64,000 bases of DNA from Flammeovirgaceae bacterium (GCA_021298355.1 JAJTEH010000005.1:90922-154921), one strand, 5' to 3'; positions 29,096-38,966 are shown, counted from the stretch's first letter. Program-made: numbers and translations. The notes: generated by a model not told the origin, from the sequence alone.

Positions 29096-30283
29096 ATGGA
29101 AACCCGACCGTCAGTATCTTTCGAAGACACAGCCATCGCATTTTCTTACAAATCCGATAAAGAGTTAAACAAAGCGAATTTTGTTTTTTCAGTTGTTAAC
29201 CATCCCTGGATTTCGGCCATGGCTACCAGTGCCGTAAAAGTGGCGTTGCAGTTGCGTTTGCCTGTAGAAAGCATTATCCGCACAACTGTGTTTGAGCATT
29301 TTTGCGGTGGAGAAAGTATTGATAAAGCCGCGAAAGCAATCGAGAAATTAGGTCAGTTTCATGTAGGAACCATTTTAGATTATTCCGTTGAAGGCGAGAA
29401 AACCGAAGCAGGCTTTGATGCCACAGTTGAAGAAACTTTACGAACGATTGATAAGGCACGCCAAAATAAAAACATTCCTTTTTCGGTGTTTAAAGTTACC
29501 GGCCTGGCCGATGCCGAACTCTTAACTAAAATTCAAAGCAAAGCCAAACTTTCTGAAGAAGAAGAACAAGCTTACAAAAGAGTACACGACAGAGTAGAAA
29601 AAATTTGCCAAGCAGCTTACGATGCCAATGTTCCTGTTTTGGTAGATGCTGAAGAAACCTGGTTGCAAGATCCTATCGATGCACTGGCTTATGAGATGAT
29701 GCGCAAATTCAATCAAGAGAGAGCCATTGTATTCAATACCTACCAAATGTATAGAACGGCATCATTAAAAAATTTAAAAGAGTCTCTTCACTTTGCGGCC
29801 ATGCACAACATTTACTTAGGTGCGAAATTAGTGCGAGGTGCATACATGGAAAAAGAAAGAGAAAGAGCAAAAGAAAATAATTATCCCGATCCTATTCAGC
29901 CAAGTAAAGAAGCAACAGACCAGGCATTTAACAAAGCATTAGAGTTTTGTATTGATAACAAACAACGCATAACCGTAATGTGTGGCTCGCATAACGATTA
30001 CTCTAACTTATACCTAACCGTTTTAATGGAAAAACACAGCATGAACCCGAATGATACGCGCGTTTGGTTTGCACAGTTGTATGGTATGAGCGACAACATT
30101 TCTTTTAATCTTGCCCAAGCAGGTTACAACGTTGCCAAGTATGTTCCGTATGGTCCGGTGCGCTCTGTAATGCCTTACTTATTCAGGCGTGCGCAAGAAA
30201 ACACATCCGTAGCCGGCCAAAGCAGCAGAGAATTAACCCTCATTAAAAAAGAAGTAGCCAGACGAGCCAAGGCTAAAAATTAA
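29096..30283 (+). CDS. Proline dehydrogenase
   Basis: A 395-aa FAD-dependent monofunctional ProDH that oxidises proline to pyrroline-5-carboxylate and passes electrons to the quinone pool. The start reading [16 protein letters not shown] follows the promoter box. Seen: [30 protein letters not shown], the barrel region [19 protein letters not shown] and, at the C-terminus, [21 protein letters not shown] with the proline-binding Arg pair. The P5C dehydrogenase half is encoded elsewhere. Confidence 0.93.
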   Translation: METRPSVSFEDTAIAFSYKSDKELNKANFVFSVVNHPWISAMATSAVKVALQLRLPVESIIRTTVFEHFCGGESIDKAAKAIEKLGQFHVGTILDYSVEGEKTEAGFDATVEETLRTIDKARQNKNIPFSVFKVTGLADAELLTKIQSKAKLSEEEEQAYKRVHDRVEKICQAAYDANVPVLVDAEETWLQDPIDALAYEMMRKFNQERAIVFNTYQMYRTASLKNLKESLHFAAMHNIYLGAKLVRGAYMEKERERAKENNYPDPIQPSKEATDQAFNKALEFCIDNKQRITVMCGSHNDYSNLYLTVLMEKHSMNPNDTRVWFAQLYGMSDNISFNLAQAGYNVAKYVPYGPVRSVMPYLFRRAQENTSVAGQSSRELTLIKKEVARRAKAKN

Positions 30284-30308
30284 AGCCTTATCCATCGTAA
30301 CTATTCTT

Positions 30309-30316
30309 TATTTTTG
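30309..30316 (+). promoter_or_regulatory. -7 box for lysS
   Basis: TATTTTTG is an exact TAnnTTTG match ending 22 nt before the lysS ATG, within the short gap after proline dehydrogenase. The -33 element is not recognisable. Confidence 0.5.
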
Positions 30317-30338
30317 CACCCAAAATAAATCATCACGT

Positions 30339-32069
30339 ATGCAATTGAGCGAACAAGAACTTGTACGCAGACAAAGTTTGGCCGAATTAGCAAAGTTGGG
30401 CATCGATCCTTATCCGGCCGAATTATTCGAAGTAAACGCTTCGGCACAAGAAATTCTGGAAAATTACGAAAGGCATAAAAGCGATTACCGCCAAATCTCC
30501 ATTGCAGGTAGGATGATGAGCAGAAGAATAATGGGTAATGCTTCTTTCGCTGAGTTGCAAGATGAAACAGGAAGAATTCAAATCTATTTACGAAGAGATG
30601 ATCTTTGCCCCAACGAAGACAAAACACTATACAACACAGTTTTTAAAAAACTTACCGACATAGGTGATATTATTGGTGTAAAAGGCTACGGCTTTACTAC
30701 ACAAACCGGAGAAATTTCTATACACGTTACTTCTTTCAAAATTTTATCAAAATCGTTAAAGCCACTACCCATAGTAAAAGAAGCGGCAGACGAAACAGGT
30801 AATGTTGTTAAGTACGATGCCTTTACCGATCCTGAACAACGCTACCGCATGCGTTATGTAGATTTAATTGTAAACCCCGAAGTGCGCGAAACATTTGTGA
30901 AACGCACAAGGTTGGTTAACTCTATGCGCCAGTATCTCAATGATAAAAATTACCTTGAAGTAGAAACGCCTATACTGCAACCATTATACGGTGGCGCAGC
31001 AGCAAGACCTTTTAAAACACATCACAACACGTTAGACATGACGCTCTACTTGCGCATCGCTAACGAGTTGTATTTAAAAAGATTGATTGTTGGCGGCTAC
31101 CCGGGTGTGTACGAATTCTCGAAAGATTTTAGAAACGAAGGCATGAGTCGTTTCCATAACCCGGAGTTTACACAAATAGAATTATACGTAGCGTATAAAG
31201 ATTATAACTGGATGATGGATTTAGTGGAGGAGATGATCGAAAAAGTGGCGCTTGATTTACACGGTAAAACCGAGGTAAAAGTAGGAGAGAATATTATCGA
31301 TTTTAAAAGACCGTGGAAACGTTACACCATGTTCGAAGCGATACAACACTTTACCGGTGTAGATATCAGCAACATGGATGAAGCACAATTAATTGAAACT
31401 TGCAAAAGTTTGGGCGTGCCTTTCGATGCAACGATGGGCAAAGGAAAACTGATCGATCAGATTTTTGGAGAGAAATGCGAACCCAATTTAATTCAACCCA
31501 CTTTCATTACAGATTATCCGGTGGAGATGTCGCCATTGGCAAAGAAACACAGAAGTAAACCCGGTTTGGTAGAACGTTTCGAAGCCATTTGTAATGGAAA
31601 AGAAATTTGTAATGCCTTTAGCGAGTTGAATGATCCTATAGACCAACGTGCCCGCTTCGAAGAGCAAGTTGCATTAGGCAAACGAGGCGATGAAGAAGCC
31701 ATGACGTTAGATGAAGATTTTCTTCGTGCCTTAGAATATGGCATGCCACCAACCGCAGGTTTAGGAATTGGCATCGATCGATTATCCATGATCATGACCA
31801 ACTCTCACAGCATACAAGATGTATTGTTCTTCCCACAAATGAAACCCGAAAAACAAGCGGCAGCTTTTGATGAAAAAGCCATAGCAGCGCTGGGAGTTAG
31901 GGCAGATTTAATACCAATCGTTTTAAAATTAAACTTCGCAACAGAAGAACAATTTAAATCGCAGAAAGCATCTAAATTATTTAACGATGTGTGTGGTTTA
32001 AGAAAGAAACTGAAATTAGAAAACGTTCAAAATCCTACGCTTGAAGAAGTGGAGGGTTGGTTGAAATAA
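30339..32069 (+). CDS. lysS: Lysyl-tRNA synthetase, class II, with C-terminal extension
   Basis: Charges tRNA-Lys (576 aa). Order: N-terminal OB-fold anticodon-binding domain (about residues 55-160), then the class II core with motif 2 [22 protein letters not shown] and motif 3 [15 protein letters not shown] near residues 480-494. About 65 further residues follow the core ([20 protein letters not shown] to the end), forming a helical C-terminal extension not found in E. coli LysS (505 aa). The stop abuts the stop of the convergent toxin gene. Confidence 0.98.
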   Translation: MQLSEQELVRRQSLAELAKLGIDPYPAELFEVNASAQEILENYERHKSDYRQISIAGRMMSRRIMGNASFAELQDETGRIQIYLRRDDLCPNEDKTLYNTVFKKLTDIGDIIGVKGYGFTTQTGEISIHVTSFKILSKSLKPLPIVKEAADETGNVVKYDAFTDPEQRYRMRYVDLIVNPEVRETFVKRTRLVNSMRQYLNDKNYLEVETPILQPLYGGAAARPFKTHHNTLDMTLYLRIANELYLKRLIVGGYPGVYEFSKDFRNEGMSRFHNPEFTQIELYVAYKDYNWMMDLVEEMIEKVALDLHGKTEVKVGENIIDFKRPWKRYTMFEAIQHFTGVDISNMDEAQLIETCKSLGVPFDATMGKGKLIDQIFGEKCEPNLIQPTFITDYPVEMSPLAKKHRSKPGLVERFEAICNGKEICNAFSELNDPIDQRARFEEQVALGKRGDEEAMTLDEDFLRALEYGMPPTAGLGIGIDRLSMIMTNSHSIQDVLFFPQMKPEKQAAAFDEKAIAALGVRADLIPIVLKLNFATEEQFKSQKASKLFNDVCGLRKKLKLENVQNPTLEEVEGWLK

Positions 32070-32498
32070 TTATTGTTTGTATAAAGCAAGGTAAGACTCA
32101 GGCGTTAAAACACTAATTTCGGATTTCTTATAGTCTTTGATATTTCTTGTAATAATATGTTTGGCTTTAACGTTTAGCGCGCAATAATGCTGTATAGCAT
32201 CTTCGAAATCCTTAAACGAAGAGGTTAAAGCCAATTCGATAACGTTATCATCTACACTGGCTACACTTACTAGTGTTTTAAACTTTAATAATATGTTTCG
32301 TGTTTGCGAAATCGAATACTGTGAACGTAACAAGTAATCAATATTAGCGAAAGATATCGCGGAAACACTTGCGCGAATTTTTTCTGATTCAGCCAAAGAG
32401 AATAAAGCTTGTGCTGAACTAACAAACGGTTTTCTACCAGAAAGTAAATCAAGGCAAACATCAGTATCAATAAAAACATGTAAAAGATTACTTGCCAT
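32070..32498 (-). CDS. PIN-domain toxin (VapC-like)
   Basis: A 142-aa PIN-fold ribonuclease. Acidic residues that would bind Mg2+ are visible: D11 and D13 in VFIDTDVCLD, E99 and D100 in FKDFEDAIQ, and a late polar cluster TRNIKDYKKS (N119, D122). It overlaps the upstream antitoxin gene by 11 nt, as in typical toxin-antitoxin operons. Target RNA is unknown. The start reading MASNLLHVFID is supported by that coupling. Confidence 0.88.
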   Translation of the reverse strand: MASNLLHVFIDTDVCLDLLSGRKPFVSSAQALFSLAESEKIRASVSAISFANIDYLLRSQYSISQTRNILLKFKTLVSVASVDDNVIELALTSSFKDFEDAIQHYCALNVKAKHIITRNIKDYKKSEISVLTPESYLALYKQ

Positions 32499-32733
32499 AT
32501 TTTGATTTTATATACTTATGATAGCTCTCCTTTGGCTGAGAATCTTTTTTTAATTCTAAGACACCAGTTAACTTTTTTACTAAAGGAGTGATATCATCAT
32601 CGTCAGGTTGTTCTGTTAAATTACCAAGATATGATTCGATTAGCCTGGATAGGCTTGTTTTTTTCTTTTTGGCATAAATCTTAGCTTTTTCAACTACTGA
32701 TTGATTTAGTTTTATAGTTAGCTTACTATCCAT
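32488..32733 (-). CDS. DUF6364 / ribbon-helix-helix antitoxin
   Basis: An 81-aa protein. The N-terminal half (MDSKLTIKLNQSVVEKAKIYAKKKKTSLSRLIESYLG) has the ribbon-helix-helix pattern: a short strand KLTIKLN, helix A, then helix B beginning at SLSRLIESY. The C-terminal half is charged and Lys-rich and probably wraps the PIN toxin. DUF6364 proteins are often the partner of PIN toxins. Two palindromes directly upstream are probable self-operator sites. Confidence 0.85.
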   Translation of the reverse strand: MDSKLTIKLNQSVVEKAKIYAKKKKTSLSRLIESYLGNLTEQPDDDDITPLVKKLTGVLELKKDSQPKESYHKYIKSKYGK

Positions 32734-32736
32734 AAA

Positions 32737-32771
32737 ACAAATATACGTATTCTTTAAATATTTGATACGTA
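32737..32771 (-). promoter_or_regulatory. Promoter/operator of the toxin-antitoxin operon
   Basis: On the minus strand TATATTTG (32737-32744) ends 4 nt before the antitoxin ATG. Two identical palindromes ATACGTAT lie at 32742-32749 and 32764-32771, centres 22 bp apart, about two helical turns. One overlaps the promoter box. This is the layout expected for repression by a ribbon-helix-helix antitoxin; binding itself is inferred. Confidence 0.6.
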
Positions 32772-32808
32772 TAAATCCTTTAGAGAAAATTAATTAAAAA
32801 GAGAATAT

Positions 32809-35439
32809 TTAGCGTAGATTATCCAACCACGGTTTTCTTCTTTCCATTTTCAAATCTTGTAACATGCTTGATTTTACACTGATGCGAAAATTATACGAGG
32901 TAAAAAAGCCAAAGGGTGTCCAGTTCAACGACATTGTCCAGCAGTGCATATCGCGAGCAATATCTAAGTTGGTTTGCGTAAACTCACCCGCTTCAAAATC
33001 ATAGCCCGAGTTAAACACCACTTTCCATTGTTCAGAAAGTTTTATATCTCCGGAAAATTGTAATGCTTGTGTTACTTTATCAGGTGCTCCCAGGTTATTA
33101 GAATAGTTTAAACTATAGCTAATGCGCAAGTTCCACGGTATACTAAAATCTACATATTCGTAGGGGTTGTTAATCATGTGTTGCTTATCGCTTTCCGAGA
33201 GGTTAGAATTATTTATTTTATTGGTGCGTTCGGTATCGCTCTTTTGCCCGGCCGGATTTAAGTTAGTGCCAAGCGCAATATTAGCCGAAGTAATTCTTCC
33301 TCGGCCACCGTGGTTCCACGCAAATGCGTCTACTCTTTTTCCGTTTAAAATTCTGTACGGATCGTAAGTGGCATTTGCGTTTATGCTAAGTTTCTCTTTA
33401 AACAAAGTAGTATTGGCACTAATAGAAACAGAAGATAGTTTAAACGAATCGGCTAAAAAGTTATAACCCGAATTGAATGAAAGTTGATTTAACAAAGTAA
33501 CTTTTCGTGCAACTGTATCATCTTTGTCTTTCACTTTCATTTCGAAGTTGTTGTTTATACCAAAGTTAATCGATTGGTTTTCGCCCAGGTTAGCACCTCC
33601 GTACATAAAACCTTCATGTAAAGATTTAAAGGTTGTAACACCCGTTTCGGGATTTACTAATTTTTTAAAATAATTTTCGTTTGTTGAAAAATCGGGTCGA
33701 TAAGAATAGGATACCGAGGGGTTCATTACATGGCGTATCGCTTTAATTTTACCCTTGTTAAAATTAACGGTACCGTATATGCGCGTGTTTAAACCAATTC
33801 CTGCGGAGTAGGTGGTTATCCGGTTAAATCCTTTAACGGTATCTACTCGTACAATTGTGTTTTCGTCATCAAAACCCCAAGCCAGTCTTTCGCCATACCA
33901 TATTTCATCTATGGTGGCGGTAGGTGCAAGCGTAAAATACTTCAACACTTTCATCGAGGTAGAAATAGGAATGTTGTGTTTCATTCCTCTGTTACCTCTA
34001 TTTAAAAAAGTTGAAAAAGTTTGTGCAGTAAAAGGAGCTATACTATCTGGCGAAACGCGGTTGTTAACTTTGTTTTGGGCCGTCATGGTATACCGAAAGT
34101 TGATATTTTCTAACAGGCCAGCTTTGCCTCCTTCTTTTTTCTGGAAGGGATAAATGTTATTCATGTTTACACTTACCGAAGGCAAAAGCAAGTCGACTAG
34201 TTTAGTGCGTAAATCTTGTTGGTGTGTAGCGTTTAAACCTAAACTAAAAGGAGTTCCTTTAAACGTTTTGCTGTACGCTATATTTGAGTTCATCCTTCGG
34301 GTGGTGTTGCTAAACGCGTTTCCATTGGGATCAAAGTTTTGGTTAAACAAATTGTTATTTGTGTTAAAACTCGAAGTGGCTGCATTTACAGAAGCAGAAA
34401 ATCTACCGGTGCCTTTGCTTTGTGGTGAGTGCGACCAGCTTAGTTGATAATCGCGCTGAAAAACTTTGCTTTCAATTCTATCGCTGGTGGGTGTTTTAGA
34501 ATAGCTGAAACGAAAACTGCCTGTATAAGCGTATCGTTTATTGTATGCTGTAGAAGCTTGTATGGCATGTCCGCCCTTAGAGTAAATATCTGCGAGTAAC
34601 GTTACCTTTATATATTCATTGATGTCGAAAAAGTAGCCGCCTTGTCTTAAGTTAAATCCGCGCCTTCTTTCTTCTCCGTAGGATGGAAAGATTATTCCTG
34701 ATTTACTTTCCCGCTCTGCAGGAAACATTCCAAAGGCAAAGCCCAGCGGTGTTGGTACACCATTAAACTCCATATAAAACGGGCCGGATACTACCTTATC
34801 TTTAGGAATAGCCTTAACTTTTGTAGAGCGAATGGCGAAGTGGGGATGTTCTAATCCGCAGGTAGTGTACAAATTACCGCGCGTAAACAATTCATTCTTT
34901 TCATTTTTAAAAACAGTGGCTCCATGTATAATGCCTTCGCCTTGCTTCGTTACAACTTCAGATATTTTTGCTCTTCGGGTTTTAAAATTGTACACGATAT
35001 CTTTTGTTTCGTAAACCTCGCTACCGTTTTTAAATATCGGAAAACCAATACGGTTGCCCAGCGAATCGCGTGTGCCGTTTGCCGTTAGGGTACTGTTTTC
35101 GTAGTCGATTAAAATCTCATCGGCCTCTAATTCAATATCGCCATATTTAATTTTTGCATCTCCATACAACCATACTTTTTTCGAAACAAGGCTAGATACT
35201 ATAGAATCGGTGGCAGAATAATTGATAGTAGTTTCGATATCACTTTTATATGCTTTGTTATTTAGTGTGTCTTTTGGAAGTTTTAAAGAGTCTAACGGTT
35301 TATTGGGAGTGGCTTGTAAAGTATCGGGTGCATTGCCGGGTTTCCCTAAGTCGCGGGCAGGCACACGAATGTTTTTTTCTACCTGCGCCTGTACAGAAAA
35401 CCCCCAAACCATAAAAACAAGAAATATGTATAAGCGCAC
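32809..35439 (-). CDS. LptD/OstA-like outer-membrane LPS assembly protein
   Basis: A large outer-membrane protein (876 aa from this start). The GTG start gives a signal peptide RLYIFLVFMVWGFSVQAQ. An in-frame ATG at 35514 would add 25 residues but leave no room for the divergent promoters. Order: OstA/LptA-like jellyroll (VSKKVWLYGDAKIKYGDIELEADEILIDYENSTLTANG), then a long barrel region with many aromatic-ended strands. It places LPS in the outer leaflet. Start choice is uncertain; the family is clear. Confidence 0.85.
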   Translation of the reverse strand: MRLYIFLVFMVWGFSVQAQVEKNIRVPARDLGKPGNAPDTLQATPNKPLDSLKLPKDTLNNKAYKSDIETTINYSATDSIVSSLVSKKVWLYGDAKIKYGDIELEADEILIDYENSTLTANGTRDSLGNRIGFPIFKNGSEVYETKDIVYNFKTRRAKISEVVTKQGEGIIHGATVFKNEKNELFTRGNLYTTCGLEHPHFAIRSTKVKAIPKDKVVSGPFYMEFNGVPTPLGFAFGMFPAERESKSGIIFPSYGEERRRGFNLRQGGYFFDINEYIKVTLLADIYSKGGHAIQASTAYNKRYAYTGSFRFSYSKTPTSDRIESKVFQRDYQLSWSHSPQSKGTGRFSASVNAATSSFNTNNNLFNQNFDPNGNAFSNTTRRMNSNIAYSKTFKGTPFSLGLNATHQQDLRTKLVDLLLPSVSVNMNNIYPFQKKEGGKAGLLENINFRYTMTAQNKVNNRVSPDSIAPFTAQTFSTFLNRGNRGMKHNIPISTSMKVLKYFTLAPTATIDEIWYGERLAWGFDDENTIVRVDTVKGFNRITTYSAGIGLNTRIYGTVNFNKGKIKAIRHVMNPSVSYSYRPDFSTNENYFKKLVNPETGVTTFKSLHEGFMYGGANLGENQSINFGINNNFEMKVKDKDDTVARKVTLLNQLSFNSGYNFLADSFKLSSVSISANTTLFKEKLSINANATYDPYRILNGKRVDAFAWNHGGRGRITSANIALGTNLNPAGQKSDTERTNKINNSNLSESDKQHMINNPYEYVDFSIPWNLRISYSLNYSNNLGAPDKVTQALQFSGDIKLSEQWKVVFNSGYDFEAGEFTQTNLDIARDMHCWTMSLNWTPFGFFTSYNFRISVKSSMLQDLKMERRKPWLDNLR

Positions 35440-35518
35440 GAACTTTGGTTTAGATTCTCCTATTTGCGAAAATTTCGCACTTTTGCGTAAAGTTATTGTA
35501 AATACACACATCATTAAT

Positions 35519-36307
35519 ATGTCTGCGGCTAAGAAACTGTTTGTACCGGCTCTTTTACTAGCAATTACCTTGCTAAACTCTGCCAGTGCGCTATTGCCCG
35601 ACTATAAAGTAAATGTTGTAGTGATCGATGCCGGCCACGGAGGTAAAGATTCTGGTACGCTAGGAAAAAAATCTAAAGAAAAAGATGTTGCCCTAAGCAT
35701 TGCCCTAAAATTGGGGCACTATATCGAAACTAATTTATCTGATGTAAAAGTTGTGTACACCAGAAAAGACGACACCTACCCTGAGTTAGATGAAAGAGCA
35801 GCCATAGCCAATAAACACAAGGCTGATTTATTTATTAGTATACACGCCAATGCAAATCCTAATGTTAAAGCTTTCGGAACCGAAACTTTTGTAATGGGTT
35901 TAACCAAAGAACAAAAGAATTTTGATGTAGCGAAACGCGAAAATTCCGTGATTATGCTAGACGAAAATTACAAAGAACGGTATGAGGGCTTCGATCCGGA
36001 AAGTCCTGAATCATATATCTTGTTTTCGTTAACCCAAAGTGCGTATCAGGAAAGTAGCTTAAGTTTTGCCCATAAAGTTGAAAATCAATTTAAAAATCGT
36101 GTTGGCAGAAGCAGCCGAGGTGTTAAACAAGCTCCCTTTTGGGTATTGTGGAGCACAGCCATGCCCAGCGTTTTAATCGAAACCGGTTTTCTCTCTAATA
36201 CCGAAGAAGAAAAATACTTAACCTCAGAAAAAGGACAAGAATTATTAGCCAGCGGTATCTACCGTGCCTTTAAAGAATATAAAGCAGAAGTTGATGCCAT
36301 GAATTAA
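35519..36307 (+). CDS. N-acetylmuramoyl-L-alanine amidase (Amidase_3)
   Basis: A 262-aa periplasmic zinc amidase that cleaves the amide between MurNAc and the stem peptide, usually for daughter-cell separation. The start reading MSAAKKLFVPALLLAITLLNS gives a signal peptide; the long upstream opening antisense to the LptD-like gene is rejected. Seen: H40 in IDAGHGGKDSG, E54, H109 in SIHANAN and the catalytic E221 in VLIETGFLSN. The next gene is MCE, 37 nt downstream. Confidence 0.95.
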   Translation: MSAAKKLFVPALLLAITLLNSASALLPDYKVNVVVIDAGHGGKDSGTLGKKSKEKDVALSIALKLGHYIETNLSDVKVVYTRKDDTYPELDERAAIANKHKADLFISIHANANPNVKAFGTETFVMGLTKEQKNFDVAKRENSVIMLDENYKERYEGFDPESPESYILFSLTQSAYQESSLSFAHKVENQFKNRVGRSSRGVKQAPFWVLWSTAMPSVLIETGFLSNTEEEKYLTSEKGQELLASGIYRAFKEYKAEVDAMN

Positions 36308-36344
36308 TTTTAAGCTTGCAGCTTTTTTGTACCTTGGTGCTTGT

Positions 36345-37325
36345 ATGCGAATTTCAAAAGAAGTGAAAGTAGGTGTATTCATGGTGGTGGCCCTGGTACT
36401 CCTTTATTTTGGATTTAATTTTCTAAAAGGAATCGATTTCTTTTCCTCTCAAAAGAAGTATTACGCAGTTTACGATAACATCGATAAGCTTACCGAATCC
36501 AATCAAATCTTTTTAAATGGTTTGGCAGTTGGGCGCGTCAGTGATATCTCTATCGTACAAGGAAAAGTGAATAAGGTAATTGTGGAAATGAAAATCGATA
36601 CGGATGTAATTCTGAATGATAAGACAACGGCCATTCTCAGCAGCGACTTTTTAGGCACCAAAAGTATTTTACTGGATGTAGGAAAAGGTGACAAAAATTT
36701 AAAACAAAACGATACTCTGCTATCTGCCTTAGATAAAGGCATGGCCGAATTATTAGAGCAAGCCGCCCCGGTTGCCAGTAGTTTGCAAGCAACGTTGGTA
36801 AAAGTAAATAACATCTTATCTAACCTCGAAAAAAATACAGTTCAGTTAGATAAAATGTTTGCCGAATTGGCGGCCACGCCAAAACTTGTAAACGGAACGT
36901 TGGTGCTAACGCAAGGTAAAATAACAGAACTATCGGATGCGGCCAAGCAAGTAGCCGGAAACTTAAACGGTACATTGGCAGACTTAAAACCAACACTTCA
37001 GAATTTTAAAATTCTGTCTGATTCTTTAAAAGATTTAAGGTTAAACGGAACACTTACTAAGGCAGAGCAATCAATATCCAAATTAAACGAAACGCTTAGC
37101 CGTTTGAATAAAGGAGATAACACCATGAGTAAACTCATGACGGAAGATTCGCTCTATGTAAACCTAAATACATTAATTAAAGATTTAGATTCGTTGGCCA
37201 ACCATTTCAACAAACACCCGAAACATTTCTTAGCGCCATTGGGTAAAAGCAGCCGAAAAATTGAAAAAGCATTAGCAAAAGAAAAAGAAGAACAAAAGAA
37301 AACCGAAGAACAAAAGAAAAATTAA
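36345..37325 (+). CDS. MlaD/MCE domain protein
   Basis: A 326-aa inner-membrane-anchored lipid-transfer subunit. The start reading MRISKEVKVGVFMVVALVLL places one membrane segment at about residues 9-28. The MCE domain is at about 35-115 (YDNIDKLTESNQIFLNGLAVGRVSDI). A long helical region with weak Asn/Leu repeats (TLVKVNNILSNLEKN, LSKLNETLSRLNKG) follows, and a Lys/Glu tail ends the protein. No MlaE permease or MlaF ATPase is adjacent. Confidence 0.9.
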   Translation: MRISKEVKVGVFMVVALVLLYFGFNFLKGIDFFSSQKKYYAVYDNIDKLTESNQIFLNGLAVGRVSDISIVQGKVNKVIVEMKIDTDVILNDKTTAILSSDFLGTKSILLDVGKGDKNLKQNDTLLSALDKGMAELLEQAAPVASSLQATLVKVNNILSNLEKNTVQLDKMFAELAATPKLVNGTLVLTQGKITELSDAAKQVAGNLNGTLADLKPTLQNFKILSDSLKDLRLNGTLTKAEQSISKLNETLSRLNKGDNTMSKLMTEDSLYVNLNTLIKDLDSLANHFNKHPKHFLAPLGKSSRKIEKALAKEKEEQKKTEEQKKN

Positions 37326-37328
37326 TGT

Positions 37329-38966
37329 ATGGCCAAAGAAAAAGAACTGGAGTTTAACCGGAACGAAGACCAATACAAACAACTTGTTTTTCAACTTCAG
37401 CATAAAGCTAAAAAAGTAAAGTTGGGCGGAGGCGAAAAAAAAATTGCTGAGCAACATCAGAAAGGAAAATTAACAGCGCGCGAACGCATTCACTATCTAC
37501 TCGATCCGCAATCAGATTTTTTAGAAATAGGATTATTTGCGGGCGAGGGCATGTATACCGAACAAGGCGGTTGCCCTTCGGGTGGCGTAGTAGCAGGCAT
37601 TGGTTACATTCATAAAAGATTATGCATGGTAGTAGCAAACGATGCTACTGTTAAAGCCGGAGCGTGGTTTCCAATAACAGCTAAGAAAAACCTGCGCGCG
37701 CAAGAAATTGCTATGGAAAACCGTTTGCCCATTATTTACCTAGTAGATAGTGCAGGCGTGTTCTTACCTATGCAAGACGAAATTTTTCCTGATAAAGAAC
37801 ATTTCGGAAGGCAATTCAGAAACAATGCAAAAATGTCTTCGATGGGTATTGTACAAATCGCAGCCATCATGGGAAGTTGTGTAGCGGGTGGTGCGTACTT
37901 ACCCATCATGAGCGATGAAGCCATGATTGTAGATAAAACAGGTTCTATTTTTTTAGCAGGATCGTATTTAGTAAAAGCAGCTATAGGAGAAGATATTGAT
38001 AACGAAACACTGGGTGGTGCAACAACGCATTGCGAAATTTCCGGAGTTACCGATAATAAATTTCCGAACGACCAGGCTTGTTTAGATTACATCCGTTCTA
38101 TTTTCAGCAAGATAGGCAGTCAGCCAACAGCAGGATTTGATCGTATCGAAAGTAAATCGCCACAAACTGATTCGAAAGATATCTATGGTATTTTTCCGGC
38201 AGATAGAACCAAACCCTATGACACGCTCGAAATAATCAAAGCAATTGTTGACGCAGAATCATTTGATGAATACAAAGCCTTGTATGGTAAAACCATTATC
38301 TGTGGGTATGCACGCATCGAAGGTTGGGCAGTAGGCATTGTAGCTAACCAACGCAAAGTTGTAAAAAGTAAAAAAGGCGAAATGCAAATGGGTGGCGTTA
38401 TCTATTCAGATGCTGCGGATAAGGCTGCACGCTTCATCATGAACTGCAACCAACGAAAAATCCCACTTGTGTTTTTGCAAGATGTTAGCGGTTTTATGGT
38501 AGGAAGTAAAGCCGAACATGGTGGCATTATTAAAGATGGAGCGAAAATGGTAAATGCTATGGCCAATAGCACCGTTCCGAAATTCACCATCATTATGGGT
38601 AATTCGTATGGTGCAGGTAATTATGCCATGTGTGGCAAAGCCTATGATCCAAGATTGATTGCAGCCTGGCCTTCGGCACAAATTGCAGTGATGAGTGGAG
38701 CCTCTGCTGCGAAAACACTTTTACAAATTCGCGTGGCTTCTTTAAAAGCGCAAGGCAAAACAATAGCCAAAGAAGAAGAAGATGCGCTGCTAAAAGAAAT
38801 AACGGACAAGTATAATGAACAACTGAGTCCGTATTATGCAGCTTCCAGAATTTGGGTTGATGCTGTAATTGACCCGACTGAAACCCGCCAATTTTTAGCA
38901 AGAGGAATTGAAGCTGCCAATAACGCTCCGGTAGAAAAGTTTAATGTTGGTGTAATACAAACCTGA
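37329..38966 (+). CDS. Acyl-CoA carboxylase carboxyltransferase (methylcrotonyl-CoA type)
   Basis: A 545-aa biotin-dependent carboxyltransferase. Seen: [16 protein letters not shown], the N-lobe YLVDSAGVFLPMQDEIFPDKEHFGR, MGSCVAGGAYLPIMSDEA, LGGATTHCEISGVTD and the C-lobe MGNSYGAGNYAMCGKAYDPR. The PDKEHFGR and GGATTHCEISGVTD segments match the methylcrotonyl/geranyl-CoA group, used in leucine breakdown. The biotin-carrying subunit is not in the window. It begins 3 nt after the MCE gene. Confidence 0.88.
   Translation: MAKEKELEFNRNEDQYKQLVFQLQHKAKKVKLGGGEKKIAEQHQKGKLTARERIHYLLDPQSDFLEIGLFAGEGMYTEQGGCPSGGVVAGIGYIHKRLCMVVANDATVKAGAWFPITAKKNLRAQEIAMENRLPIIYLVDSAGVFLPMQDEIFPDKEHFGRQFRNNAKMSSMGIVQIAAIMGSCVAGGAYLPIMSDEAMIVDKTGSIFLAGSYLVKAAIGEDIDNETLGGATTHCEISGVTDNKFPNDQACLDYIRSIFSKIGSQPTAGFDRIESKSPQTDSKDIYGIFPADRTKPYDTLEIIKAIVDAESFDEYKALYGKTIICGYARIEGWAVGIVANQRKVVKSKKGEMQMGGVIYSDAADKAARFIMNCNQRKIPLVFLQDVSGFMVGSKAEHGGIIKDGAKMVNAMANSTVPKFTIIMGNSYGAGNYAMCGKAYDPRLIAAWPSAQIAVMSGASAAKTLLQIRVASLKAQGKTIAKEEEDALLKEITDKYNEQLSPYYAASRIWVDAVIDPTETRQFLARGIEAANNAPVEKFNVGVIQT

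Noticed and set aside
35222..35518. N-terminal extension of the amidase gene
   Set aside because: It is antisense to the LptD-like gene and would place the signal peptide inside the protein.
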